DNA of 64,000 nt from Roseateles amylovorans (GTDB lineage: Bacteria > Pseudomonadota > Gammaproteobacteria > Burkholderiales > Burkholderiaceae_C): contig NZ_CP104562.2 of the NCBI RefSeq assembly GCF_025398155.2, positions 1,736,001 through 1,800,000 of the forward strand. Reading direction: 5' to 3'. Shown here piece by piece: positions 1 through 21,950 of this stretch (positions within the stretch are counted from its first letter, which is position 1; every line of letters starts with the position of its first letter). The notes beneath the pieces were generated by a model. The model saw only the letters and a list, made by a program, of their open reading frames with translations, made no database searches and was not told the DNA's origin. Made by a program: the position numbers and the translations under genes.

Positions 1-2887
1 CAGCGTCCGAAATCAGCCGGAGGTAGAGCAGCAGCGTTTCGGCGGTTCCTGAGGCCATCGCGTGGAGGAGCGCTGGTGTGCCATCCCGATCCACCGCGCG
101 CACCAGCTCCGCGAGTTGGTGCGCTGTCACAAGCGACTGGCTGGCCGCTCGGCGCAAGGCGTCCGAGAGGATCCGTGTCAGCTCTAGATGACCGGTCGCC
201 AGCGCCCGCGACAGCCCCGGGGTCTGCGCCACGTCGCGCAGCGCCAAGTGTTGGTGCAGTTGCTTGGCCTCCATTCGGCCCTGCGCGCGCCGGTCCAACG
301 CCTGGCTCAGCAGTTCCCGAATGGCACCGGCATGGCCGAGCGCACTCCTGCTTGTCCAGGCCGGGTGAGCCGCCGAAGGTGCCGAGAGATCCCACCAGCT
401 CGCTCGCCGCTCAGCGATGAGTTTCAGTCGCTTCGAGACATCCGCCTGCCAACGAGGAAAAATCTCGTTCGCCCTCGCGCCGCCAGCCCGTTGCAGCGAC
501 TGCAGCAGTGGCGGGATGTCGCCGGGCGCTTGGCCGCTCGCTTGACGCAGATCGTCTTCCGTCAGGGCCCCATGATCCTCACAGCTCGCCATCAGGCATT
601 GCAGATAAGTGTTCAAGGTGGTCGCGATCTGGCCGTGCGGCACCGAGGTGATGATGCGGTCAGCCTCCGTGCCGTCCGGCATCAGGATGTGTTTCATGGC
701 GGCGCCATCGAGCCGTGCCTCGCGATGCATCTGCCAAGCCCAGTCGAACAGCAGCTCGACCTTGGCCGCTCGCGCCTGCAGCGATAACAGGCTGACCAGC
801 GGGATGCAGTCTGAACCTCGGAGGTCTCGCGCGTGCAGCAGCCCTGCGACCTCGAAACCATCCAGATGCAGCTCGGCGGACAGGCGCCGGATCAATTGCA
901 GTTCGGCGACCAATGCCTCATTGCCGAATGAACACACGGTGGACGACAGCGCATCCGGCAGCTTGCCGTCGGCCCGCAGGATGGGAACGGTGAGGATGGA
1001 CAGCGGGCCCTCGCGCATGGCCTTCAGCGGCGCCAGCACTTGGGCCAGGGCGTCGTCGTCCAAGCGTCGGACGCTGCCGATCGGGTGCCGATCGCTGAAC
1101 GCCCGCACCGCGCGCCTGCTGGCCAGCAGGGCTTGAGGCCCCTCCAGCTTCTGTTCAATCCGGTCCAGCAGGTTGGATTCGGCAATCTTCTTCAGGGCAC
1201 TGGTGTCTTGCGCGACCTGCCTCCCGGCGCCGGCGCGGCCTGCAGCCATCCGTGCCTGATCGCGACGCGTCTGTGCGCGGACTTCGTTGCCCCACACGTC
1301 GTCAAAACGGTCGCGCTTCCAACGACGCAACAGCTCGATCAATGGGGCGGTGGGGCGTCGGGCCATCACCTCCACAAACACCTCATTCAGCACACCTTCT
1401 GGGGTCTGGGCATGGATCTGCCGACGGATCCACTGGACCAGCTCATCATCGCGGAGCCGACCCATCAGACCATGGATGGTGCTGGTGCTGGGGAAGGCGC
1501 GCGCCAGTCGGAGCGTGTCGTCGTTGGATGAAGCGGAGGTGGCCATCATGCTCAGACGGTCCCAGAGTTCCTCGGTCAGGGGGCGAGTCGCTGGCGACGA
1601 CGTCCATGGCATGCGCTCGCGAAGCTTCCAGGCCTCTTCCAGGGTGAGCAGACGCTCGAGAGGGGGCTCCTGGACGGTTCGCACGCAGGGGAGGCAGTCA
1701 TCCACGAGGACCAACTCCACCTCGCCGCTGTCCGTCTTCCAGCGGTGCCAGGAGGTTTCGGATGCGGGCGGCGCGATGTGGCCGCTGGCCATGTTGCGGC
1801 GGATGTCGATCGCCAGCAGGCCCGGGTGGCGAATCAGGTCGACGGGCATGAGATCGTCGTCCATCAAGACGACGCTCTGCATGCGAAGCGATCCAAAGCG
1901 CGCGCTCAGCTTCCCGAGCGCCTGTTCCACCAACGGCCAGTGGGTGACGTCATGGCGCAGTGACAGCGGTGTCCCGTTGAGCCGTTCTTCCAATGATTGC
2001 GTCAAGTCGGCCAGACACTCCTGTGCCAGCGCGTGGGCGACGGTGGCGGGGGTCAGGCTCCGCGCCAGGCGGGCGCCGCAGCGCTGGGCGAGTTGTGTTT
2101 GGTCCGGGATGGGGTGCGCGAAGGGGTCGACGGTGTCGGGCACCCCGCCGAACGGCAAGCCGAGTGCCCTGCCGAATGCATCGACCACGTGGGGCGAGCT
2201 CAGCTGATTGAGCGTGAGCTCGGTCTCTGTGCGAAGAAAGGCCTGGACTTGGCTGAAGGCCATCAGGTCAAAGGCCCGGCGCACCTCTCCACCCAGCTCA
2301 CTGCACCAGCTGCTGAGCATCAGCGCCGCTCTCCATAGTTCGTGTCTCAAGCGCTCCTGGCAATGGTAGAAGCCCTCCGCCATGGCTTCGATGGCCAGGC
2401 GTCGGGTATCCATCGGGACACGAGCATCGTGAAGGTGGCGCGCGATGCTCTCCAGATGAAGCTTCACATCCGGTCGATAGTCCTTGGCTTCCGTCTGTGC
2501 GGCGCCGGTATGGACGTCCACGACCGGGGAGCGCGGGGGGCCAAGGCGGGTGGTCGCCCTTTTCAGCAATTGAAGAGCGTCCTGCCACTCGTTGTCTTCG
2601 GCGACCTTCAGAATGTCGTCAATTGCTTGCTGCCACTCCTCACGGGCCTTCAGGAAGGAGGGGCTGCGGCAGAACTCGGTCAGCGACGCCTGGTCGGCCT
2701 CGATATCTGCGAGCGGCGAGGGCGCGTAGCTACGCGTGGACAAGACGTCCTGGCGGGCCGCTCCGGGCTCGGCGGCGGATCTGGCGACGGCCGTCGCCGG
2801 CACCATCGATCGATAGAAGTCGGCGCAGAAGCCGTAGGTGGGGGCGTTGGGTAAAGGCAGCATAGGCGCTGGGTGGGACGGTGGCAT
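1..2887 (-). CDS. Large effector-like protein with ankyrin-like repeats, 3' end beyond window
   Basis: The minus strand is open without a stop from an ATG at 2887 to the left edge, giving at least 962 codons. A second in-frame ATG lies at 2863; neither has a clear ribosome binding site. The N-terminus is Pro/Ala/Ser-rich (MPPSHPAPMLPLPNAP) and there is no signal peptide or membrane segment. The last ~120 visible residues (positions 1-365) carry three copies of an ankyrin-like helix pair about 55-60 residues apart: SRSALGHAGAIRELLSQAL, SRALATGHLELTRILSDAL and LLHAMASGTAETLLLYLRLI. Widely spaced ankyrin-like repeats of this kind occur in type III effectors such as the ShET2/OspD/EspL group, but I see no catalytic motif of those families. 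The rest (~840 residues) matches nothing I recognise. The coding call is firm; the effector role is inference. The C-terminus is outside the window. Confidence 0.72.
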   Translation of the reverse strand, partial: MPPSHPAPMLPLPNAPTYGFCADFYRSMVPATAVARSAAEPGAARQDVLSTRSYAPSPLADIEADQASLTEFCRSPSFLKAREEWQQAIDDILKVAEDNEWQDALQLLKRATTRLGPPRSPVVDVHTGAAQTEAKDYRPDVKLHLESIARHLHDARVPMDTRRLAIEAMAEGFYHCQERLRHELWRAALMLSSWCSELGGEVRRAFDLMAFSQVQAFLRTETELTLNQLSSPHVVDAFGRALGLPFGGVPDTVDPFAHPIPDQTQLAQRCGARLARSLTPATVAHALAQECLADLTQSLEERLNGTPLSLRHDVTHWPLVEQALGKLSARFGSLRMQSVVLMDDDLMPVDLIRHPGLLAIDIRRNMASGHIAPPASETSWHRWKTDSGEVELVLVDDCLPCVRTVQEPPLERLLTLEEAWKLRERMPWTSSPATRPLTEELWDRLSMMATSASSNDDTLRLARAFPSTSTIHGLMGRLRDDELVQWIRRQIHAQTPEGVLNEVFVEVMARRPTAPLIELLRRWKRDRFDDVWGNEVRAQTRRDQARMAAGRAGAGRQVAQDTSALKKIAESNLLDRIEQKLEGPQALLASRRAVRAFSDRHPIGSVRRLDDDALAQVLAPLKAMREGPLSILTVPILRADGKLPDALSSTVCSFGNEALVAELQLIRRLSAELHLDGFEVAGLLHARDLRGSDCIPLVSLLSLQARAAKVELLFDWAWQMHREARLDGAAMKHILMPDGTEADRIITSVPHGQIATTLNTYLQCLMASCEDHGALTEDDLRQASGQAPGDIPPLLQSLQRAGGARANEIFPRWQADVSKRLKLIAERRASWWDLSAPSAAHPAWTSRSALGHAGAIRELLSQALDRRAQGRMEAKQLHQHLALRDVAQTPGLSRALATGHLELTRILSDALRRAASQSLVTAHQLAELVRAVDRDGTPALLHAMASGTAETLLLYLRLISDA

Positions 2888-2986
2888 GGAACGGTTTGGC
2901 AGCGCTCGTGCGTCATCCCAGCGCGTCGCTTGCGCACCTTCCCATGGCTTTGGCGGGACAATCACCCCCTTGATACCGGATCCGCC

Positions 2987-4246
2987 ATGTTCAGCCCGCT
3001 TCTCGATTCCTCCGATACCCGCCCGACGCTCGATGAGCGTCAACGCTTCATGCGTCTGCTGCGCACTGCGCTGACTGAGCGGCGCTTCGATCGTCTGTTG
3101 CTGGGCAAATACCAAGGCGACGATGAGACGGTCGAGCGCGTCATCGTGCGCGACATTGAGCTCAAGGGCGCCCCGGCGCTGAGCTTCCTGTGGCGACACC
3201 GGACCAAGGACGTCACCAAGAATCATGCGGTCGACGAGGGACTGGCCGAGATCGAGCGCCTGATTGGCAGCGACTTCGAACACGCCCATCTGGATACATT
3301 TCAGGAAGAGGTTCAGCTTCGCTTCAGTCGCAAGGGCAAAGCCCTGCTTCAGGTGGGCAAGCGCAAGGTGCCTGTCGAGGTGCCTTCCATTGACAGCACC
3401 CGTCATGACCGCAGCAAGTCGCGAGCCCTCACCTTGAACAGCCCCTTTTGGCGCGAGCTTGGCGTGACCCATGAGGTGCAGGGTCAGGCCCAACTTGTTC
3501 CAGCGATGGCGCGCAAGTGGAAACAGATCAACAAGTTCATCGAGATCTTCGGTGCTGCCGTGCGCCATGCTGGGCTTGCCGAATCGGCATCACCCATCCG
3601 TCTGGCCGATTTCGGTTCCGGCAAGGGCTACCTGACCTTTGCAATGCACGACTACCTCGGGTCGCTCGGACTCCAGCCCGATGTGCAGGGCGTGGAGTTG
3701 AGGCCTGACATGGTGGCTGTCGGCAACGCGACAGTCGCTCGCCATCGCCTGCAGGGCCTGCGCTTCGAGCAAGGCGATGTCCGTGAGCGTGGCGACGCGG
3801 CCCTCGATGTCATGGTGGCGCTGCATGCCTGTGACATCGCGACCGACTACGCCATGCACTTCGGCCTGCGCAGCGGCGCACGCATCATCATGTGTGCGCC
3901 TTGCTGTCACAAGGAGGTGAGGCCGCAGATTCAGACTCCGGCGGCATTGCGACCTCTGCTGCAGCACGGCGTGCACCTGGGTCAGGAAGCCGAGATGGTG
4001 ACTGACTCCGTGCGCGCCTTGCTGTTGGAGATGATGGGTTATGAGACCCAGGTGATCGAGTTCATCGCTCTGGAGCACACCAGCAAGAACAAGATGGTGC
4101 TGGCGGTACGTCGACAAAAGGAGCTGTCGGCGTCCCGGCGCACTGAACTGGCTCGGCAGTTGGACGAGATCAAGCGGTTTTATGGTCTCCGCAGTCAGAC
4201 CCTCGAACAATTGCTGCGTCTGGAGGGGCGACTTCCGACGTTGTAG
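2987..4246 (+). CDS. Class I SAM-dependent methyltransferase (Methyltransf_32-like)
   Basis: Predicted 419-residue cytosolic methyltransferase. The Rossmann SAM-binding glycine loop is visible as ADFGSGKGYLTFAMHDYLG near residue 205, followed by an acidic strand end (GVELRPD), then HACDIATDYAM and the Cys-rich CAPCCHKEVRPQ, both typical of the Methyltransf_32 family, whose substrates are mostly unknown. The N-terminal ~150 residues form an extra domain rich in basic and acidic residues that may contact RNA or protein; this is inference. The start chosen is the ATG at 2987, because upstream codons in frame overlap the start region of the divergent neighbouring gene. The reading frame is also open from 2873, so an N-terminal extension cannot be fully excluded. 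The gene is divergent from the large effector-like gene with about 100 bases between them. Substrate is not assignable from sequence. Confidence 0.85.
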   Translation: MFSPLLDSSDTRPTLDERQRFMRLLRTALTERRFDRLLLGKYQGDDETVERVIVRDIELKGAPALSFLWRHRTKDVTKNHAVDEGLAEIERLIGSDFEHAHLDTFQEEVQLRFSRKGKALLQVGKRKVPVEVPSIDSTRHDRSKSRALTLNSPFWRELGVTHEVQGQAQLVPAMARKWKQINKFIEIFGAAVRHAGLAESASPIRLADFGSGKGYLTFAMHDYLGSLGLQPDVQGVELRPDMVAVGNATVARHRLQGLRFEQGDVRERGDAALDVMVALHACDIATDYAMHFGLRSGARIIMCAPCCHKEVRPQIQTPAALRPLLQHGVHLGQEAEMVTDSVRALLLEMMGYETQVIEFIALEHTSKNKMVLAVRRQKELSASRRTELARQLDEIKRFYGLRSQTLEQLLRLEGRLPTL

Positions 4247-4593
4247 CGTGCGCTGTTCAGACCCGTAGCATGGACTGAGTGCTGAGATTTGTAAGGCGGC
4301 GCTGCCGATGGCCTTGAAAATCAATTACTTAGCGGAGTGTCGTGCGTCAATCGCGCGTTTCTGCATCACCTCACTGCTCCCTCTTGCAACGCGAAGTTTT
4401 GCTGTGCTACAGTCGCGCTCTTCGCTGAACGACAGACGTTGTTTCAGCAGCTGCCGGAGGAACTGCTGGCGGTAGTCAAATGAATAAGCCAGATGGCTCG
4501 ACAGATATTCGGAAACGAGTTTGTCAGCGAGTTGGCGCCCAGTTAATCTGATTCGATTCACTGGTTTCATTTGGCGGCGAGATTCTCGCAGTC
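4247..4593. other. Intergenic region upstream of the rRNA array
   Basis: About 350 bases between the methyltransferase and the first rRNA promoter. A small minus-strand reading frame (4325-4570) exists, but it lacks a convincing ribosome binding site and sits in AT-richer DNA typical of rRNA upstream regions, so I do not call it. No clear terminator follows the methyltransferase. Confidence 0.5.
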
Positions 4594-4650
4594 GACGATA
4601 AAAATAATTCGCTGACTGCTTGACGGATTCGAAAAGAATCGTTCATAATC
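4594..4650 (+). promoter_or_regulatory. Promoter of rRNA operon copy 1 with UP-like AT tract
   Basis: A -35 TTGACG (4620-4625) and a -10 CATAAT (4644-4649) are separated by 18 bases. An A/T-rich stretch (GATAAAAATAATTC, from about 4597) lies just upstream of the -35 and resembles an UP element bound by the RNA polymerase alpha C-terminal domain. This sequence differs from the promoter of copies 2 and 3, so the first operon can be driven independently. Assigned by consensus only. Confidence 0.6.
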
Positions 4651-4709
4651 TCGCTTCTGCGCTGCTGACAAGTTGGCGGCGCGAAACAAGACGACGCGAG
4701 TTGTCTTGA

Positions 4710-4723
4710 TGTTCTTTAAGAAT
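4710..4723 (+). promoter_or_regulatory. boxA antitermination site in leader of rrn copy 1
   Basis: TGTTCTTTAAGAAT closely matches the bacterial rRNA boxA consensus, which recruits NusB/NusE so that polymerase resists Rho during rRNA synthesis. It lies about 130 bases before the 16S. Identical sites occur at 10460-10473 and 16210-16223 in copies 2 and 3. Confidence 0.7.
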
Positions 4724-4850
4724 TTGCAGCCGATAAGCGTGGGCGTCTGGGCCGAGCGACCTGAGAAGGTTAAATCGAAAAGACGCTCACGGAAAGAGAA
4801 TGAAGCTATGTAAATAGTCTTTGTTCAATTCCGTTGAGTAAATCAAGATC

Positions 4851-6382
<1,532 letters not shown>

Positions 6383-6559
6383 GAGAATGACAAAGCCAAT
6401 GATCAACTTCGGTTGAGCGTTGAGCGGCGTCCACATAGCTCAGTTCAGTGCGCCCACACTTATCGGCTGCAGACACAACAGTGAGTGAGAAAACACGTGA
6501 GCCTGGCAAGCTGGCCTTGAAGGGGCGAGCGCTGAGGACAGGGTCACGCCAGAACGCGT

Positions 6560-6636
6560 GGGTCTGTAGCTCAGTCGGTTAGAGCACCGTCTTGATAAGG
6601 CGGGGGTCGCTGGTTCGAATCCAGCCAGACCCACCA
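6560..6636 (+). tRNA. tRNA-Ile (GAT), rrn copy 1 spacer
   Basis: A 77-base cloverleaf with acceptor GGGTCTG pairing CAGACCC, discriminator A and encoded CCA. The anticodon loop is CTTGATAAG with anticodon GAT. It stands first in the 16S-23S spacer, the usual order in proteobacteria. Confidence 0.97.
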
Positions 6637-6668
6637 CGGACAGTGAGGCGAGCGCGCCGAACTGGAAA

Positions 6669-6744
6669 GGGGGATTAGCTCAGCTGGGAGAGCACCTGCT
6701 TTGCAAGCAGGGGGTCGTCGGTTCGATCCCGTCATCCTCCACCA
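6669..6744 (+). tRNA. tRNA-Ala (TGC), rrn copy 1 spacer
   Basis: A 76-base cloverleaf with acceptor GGGGGAT pairing ATCCTCC, including the G3-U70 wobble that marks alanine tRNAs for AlaRS (encoded at 37254-39890). The anticodon is TGC in CTTTGCAAG and the CCA end is encoded. It follows tRNA-Ile by 32 bases. Confidence 0.97.
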
Positions 6745-6833
6745 ATTTCTCACTCCTGAAGGGTTGGCAAACCACAGCGTCAAGCGATTGATGCTGTGGT
6801 TTGCCAGTCTCGGCTTTGAAAGAAGTCGGCTGT

Positions 6834-6847
6834 TGTTCTTTAACAAT
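6834..6847 (+). promoter_or_regulatory. boxA in the 16S-23S spacer, copy 1
   Basis: TGTTCTTTAACAAT is an almost perfect boxA upstream of the 23S, expected to renew the antitermination complex. It is repeated at 12584-12597 and 18334-18347. Confidence 0.7.
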
Positions 6848-7062
6848 TCGTAGAGTCGAATCAGCGTTGCTGGCGGAAAGCTGGTGCTCGTAAAGGGGCA
6901 CTCGGCACCGTGCCGCCAGCGACATTTGATTGCGTCACCAAACTTCAACTCTGGACAAGTTCAGAGAAGAAATGAAGAACGGCGAAACGCGTGATACTCA
7001 ATTGAACGCTCAGGAAGCTGAGCGTCTGTCCTTGACGACATCTGCGGATGTCAAAGTTATAG

Positions 7063-9942
<2,880 letters not shown>

Positions 9943-10115
9943 ATAACTTTGACACTCAAAACGTCAAGGTGTGTGGTCACGCAGATCTCCTCCCCCTGCA
10001 GGGAGAGATCAACAACCGTTCTTCATTCCTGAAGACGCAATCAAAAGCTGATTTGACTCTACCGAATTGGGCTCGTTGTCCCGTCCCCCAAAGACAGACA
10101 GCAGCCAACCAGTTA

Positions 10116-10232
10116 AGCCTGATGACCATAGCGAGTCGGTCCCACCCCTTCCCATCCCGAACAGGACCGTGAAACGACTCAGCGCCGATGATAGTGCGGA
10201 TTCCCGTGTGAAAGTAGGTCATCGTCAGGCTA
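10116..10232 (+). rRNA. rrf: 5S ribosomal RNA, copy 1
   Basis: About 117 bases from AGCCTGATGACC to CATCGTCAGGCTA. The two ends pair with each other, and the conserved CCCATCCCGAAC loop and GAAACG are present. It lies about 170 bases after the 23S. Confidence 0.93.
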
Positions 10233-10243
10233 ATATCGAGGAG

Positions 10244-10278
10244 ACGCCCGGTCGTGTGACCGGGCGTTCCTATTTTTA
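10244..10278 (+). terminator. Rho-independent terminator of rrn copy 1
   Basis: A 10-bp stem ACGCCCGGTC / GACCGGGCGT with GTGT loop is followed by TCCTATTTTT. It separates copy 1 from the promoter of copy 2. Confidence 0.85.
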
Positions 10279-10369
10279 CCCGTAGAGATGAGTGCTTGTG
10301 ATGAGTGCTGATCTCTGAGGGTGAGACCAACACCTGCAGCAGGTTCTTGAAGAAGTTGCTGCAAAGGGG

Positions 10370-10400
10370 TTGACAAGTTCTAGCGAACTTGTTTATAGTC
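10370..10400 (+). promoter_or_regulatory. Promoter of rRNA operon copy 2
   Basis: A consensus -35 TTGACA (10370-10375), an 18-base spacer and a -10 TATAGT (10394-10399). A TTTATA hexamer at 10392 with a 16-base spacer is an alternative -10. The spacer contains an inverted repeat, AAGTTC / GAACTT. This promoter is closer to consensus than that of copy 1. Confidence 0.65.
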
Positions 10401-10600
10401 TCATCTCTTCGCTGCTGACAAGTCAGCGACGCGAAACAAGACGACGCAAGTTGTTTTGATGTTCTTTAAGAATTTGCAGCCGATAAGCGTGGGCGTCTGG
10501 GCCGAGCGACCTGAGAAGGTTAAATCGAAAAGACGCTCACGGAAAGAGAATGAAGCTATGTAAATAGTCTTTGTTCAATTCCGTTGAGTAAATCAAGATC

Positions 10601-12132
<1,532 letters not shown>

Positions 12133-12309
12133 GAGAATGACAAAGCCAATGATCAACTTCGGTTGAGCGTTGAGCGGCGTCCACATAGCTCAGTTCAGTG
12201 CGCCCACACTTATCGGCTGCAGACACAACAGTGAGTGAGAAAACACGTGAGCCTGGCAAGCTGGCCTTGAAGGGGCGAGCGCTGAGGACAGGGTCACGCC
12301 AGAACGCGT

Positions 12310-12386
12310 GGGTCTGTAGCTCAGTCGGTTAGAGCACCGTCTTGATAAGGCGGGGGTCGCTGGTTCGAATCCAGCCAGACCCACCA
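12310..12386 (+). tRNA. tRNA-Ile (GAT), rrn copy 2 spacer
   Basis: Same cloverleaf and GAT anticodon as the copy 1 gene, 5750 bases downstream. Confidence 0.97.
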
Positions 12387-12418
12387 CGGACAGTGAGGCG
12401 AGCGCGCCGAACTGGAAA

Positions 12419-12494
12419 GGGGGATTAGCTCAGCTGGGAGAGCACCTGCTTTGCAAGCAGGGGGTCGTCGGTTCGATCCCGTCATCCTCCACCA
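12419..12494 (+). tRNA. tRNA-Ala (TGC), rrn copy 2 spacer
   Basis: Same cloverleaf, G3-U70 pair and TGC anticodon as the copy 1 gene. Confidence 0.97.
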
Positions 12495-12812
12495 ATTTCT
12501 CACTCCTGAAGGGTTGGCAAACCACAGCGTCAAGCGATTGATGCTGTGGTTTGCCAGTCTCGGCTTTGAAAGAAGTCGGCTGTTGTTCTTTAACAATTCG
12601 TAGAGTCGAATCAGCGTTGCTGGCGGAAAGCTGGTGCTCGTAAAGGGGCACTCGGCACCGTGCCGCCAGCGACATTTGATTGCGTCACCAAACTTCAACT
12701 CTGGACAAGTTCAGAGAAGAAATGAAGAACGGCGAAACGCGTGATACTCAATTGAACGCTCAGGAAGCTGAGCGTCTGTCCTTGACGACATCTGCGGATG
12801 TCAAAGTTATAG

Positions 12813-15692
<2,880 letters not shown>

Positions 15693-15865
15693 ATAACTTT
15701 GACACTCAAAACGTCAAGGTGTGTGGTCACGCAGATCTCCTCCCCCTGCAGGGAGAGATCAACAACCGTTCTTCATTCCTGAAGACGCAATCAAAAGCTG
15801 ATTTGACTCTACCGAATTGGGCTCGTTGTCCCGTCCCCCAAAGACAGACAGCAGCCAACCAGTTA

Positions 15866-15982
15866 AGCCTGATGACCATAGCGAGTCGGTCCCACCCCTT
15901 CCCATCCCGAACAGGACCGTGAAACGACTCAGCGCCGATGATAGTGCGGATTCCCGTGTGAAAGTAGGTCATCGTCAGGCTA
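15866..15982 (+). rRNA. rrf: 5S ribosomal RNA, copy 2
   Basis: Same sequence as the copy 1 5S, 5750 bases downstream. Confidence 0.93.
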
Positions 15983-15993
15983 ATATCGAGGAG

Positions 15994-16028
15994 ACGCCCG
16001 GTCGTGTGACCGGGCGTTCCTATTTTTA
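15994..16028 (+). terminator. Rho-independent terminator of rrn copy 2
   Basis: Same ACGCCCGGTC hairpin and T-rich tail as after copy 1. Confidence 0.85.
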
Positions 16029-16119
16029 CCCGTAGAGATGAGTGCTTGTGATGAGTGCTGATCTCTGAGGGTGAGACCAACACCTGCAGCAGGTTCTTGA
16101 AGAAGTTGCTGCAAAGGGG

Positions 16120-16150
16120 TTGACAAGTTCTAGCGAACTTGTTTATAGTC
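16120..16150 (+). promoter_or_regulatory. Promoter of rRNA operon copy 3
   Basis: Same TTGACA-18-TATAGT promoter as copy 2, 5750 bases downstream, followed by the same leader with boxA. Confidence 0.65.
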
Positions 16151-16350
16151 TCATCTCTTCGCTGCTGACAAGTCAGCGACGCGAAACAAGACGACGCAAG
16201 TTGTTTTGATGTTCTTTAAGAATTTGCAGCCGATAAGCGTGGGCGTCTGGGCCGAGCGACCTGAGAAGGTTAAATCGAAAAGACGCTCACGGAAAGAGAA
16301 TGAAGCTATGTAAATAGTCTTTGTTCAATTCCGTTGAGTAAATCAAGATC

Positions 16351-17882
<1,532 letters not shown>

Positions 17883-18059
17883 GAGAATGACAAAGCCAAT
17901 GATCAACTTCGGTTGAGCGTTGAGCGGCGTCCACATAGCTCAGTTCAGTGCGCCCACACTTATCGGCTGCAGACACAACAGTGAGTGAGAAAACACGTGA
18001 GCCTGGCAAGCTGGCCTTGAAGGGGCGAGCGCTGAGGACAGGGTCACGCCAGAACGCGT

Positions 18060-18136
18060 GGGTCTGTAGCTCAGTCGGTTAGAGCACCGTCTTGATAAGG
18101 CGGGGGTCGCTGGTTCGAATCCAGCCAGACCCACCA
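18060..18136 (+). tRNA. tRNA-Ile (GAT), rrn copy 3 spacer
   Basis: Same as the other two spacer tRNA-Ile genes. Confidence 0.97.
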
Positions 18137-18168
18137 CGGACAGTGAGGCGAGCGCGCCGAACTGGAAA

Positions 18169-18244
18169 GGGGGATTAGCTCAGCTGGGAGAGCACCTGCT
18201 TTGCAAGCAGGGGGTCGTCGGTTCGATCCCGTCATCCTCCACCA
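18169..18244 (+). tRNA. tRNA-Ala (TGC), rrn copy 3 spacer
   Basis: Same as the other two spacer tRNA-Ala genes. Confidence 0.97.
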
Positions 18245-18562
18245 ATTTCTCACTCCTGAAGGGTTGGCAAACCACAGCGTCAAGCGATTGATGCTGTGGT
18301 TTGCCAGTCTCGGCTTTGAAAGAAGTCGGCTGTTGTTCTTTAACAATTCGTAGAGTCGAATCAGCGTTGCTGGCGGAAAGCTGGTGCTCGTAAAGGGGCA
18401 CTCGGCACCGTGCCGCCAGCGACATTTGATTGCGTCACCAAACTTCAACTCTGGACAAGTTCAGAGAAGAAATGAAGAACGGCGAAACGCGTGATACTCA
18501 ATTGAACGCTCAGGAAGCTGAGCGTCTGTCCTTGACGACATCTGCGGATGTCAAAGTTATAG

Positions 18563-21442
<2,880 letters not shown>

Positions 21443-21615
21443 ATAACTTTGACACTCAAAACGTCAAGGTGTGTGGTCACGCAGATCTCCTCCCCCTGCA
21501 GGGAGAGATCAACAACCGTTCTTCATTCCTGAAGACGCAATCAAAAGCTGATTTGACTCTACCGAATTGGGCTCGTTGTCCCGTCCCCCAAAGACAGACA
21601 GCAGCCAACCAGTTA

Positions 21616-21732
21616 AGCCTGATGACCATAGCGAGTCGGTCCCACCCCTTCCCATCCCGAACAGGACCGTGAAACGACTCAGCGCCGATGATAGTGCGGA
21701 TTCCCGTGTGAAAGTAGGTCATCGTCAGGCTA
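21616..21732 (+). rRNA. rrf: 5S ribosomal RNA, copy 3
   Basis: Same sequence as the other 5S genes. The sequence diverges from copies 1 and 2 five bases after its 3' end. Confidence 0.93.
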
Positions 21733-21743
21733 ATATCCCGCCA

Positions 21744-21780
21744 AACCCCTTGAACCAATCGGTTCAAGGGGTTTTTGCTT
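21744..21780 (+). terminator. Rho-independent terminator of rrn copy 3 (array end)
   Basis: A 13-bp perfect stem AACCCCTTGAACC / GGTTCAAGGGGTT with AATC loop leads into TTTTTGCTTTT. It is unrelated to the terminators of copies 1 and 2, so it is probably the original terminator of the ancestral single operon. Confidence 0.9.
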
Positions 21781-21950
21781 TTGGGGTGTGTTTTTATACT
21801 TTCATATTCCTGCTTCCCCGATTCATTTTGGTGGATGGCAGTAAGACGTATGTATGGCCCGATTTGTACAAATTCGTGCCCCCTTTCGAGGGACGGATTG
21901 GCGCTGTCGCAGCCGCTAGACTAAAGGCATCCCGAACAATCTGGCCGGAT

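Noticed and set aside
4325..4570. 82-codon minus-strand frame upstream of the first rRNA promoter
   Set aside because: No ribosome binding site and composition of rRNA upstream DNA; not conserved in the spacer of copies 2 and 3.
10233..10400. A CRISPR or mobile element explaining the rRNA tandem
   Set aside because: No direct-repeat/spacer pattern, transposase frame or terminal inverted repeats were found in or around the array.
21567..21950. Continuation of the macroglobulin frame back into the 5S rRNA
   Set aside because: It would cross the 5S gene and a strong terminator. The ATG at 21951 starts a normal signal peptide.
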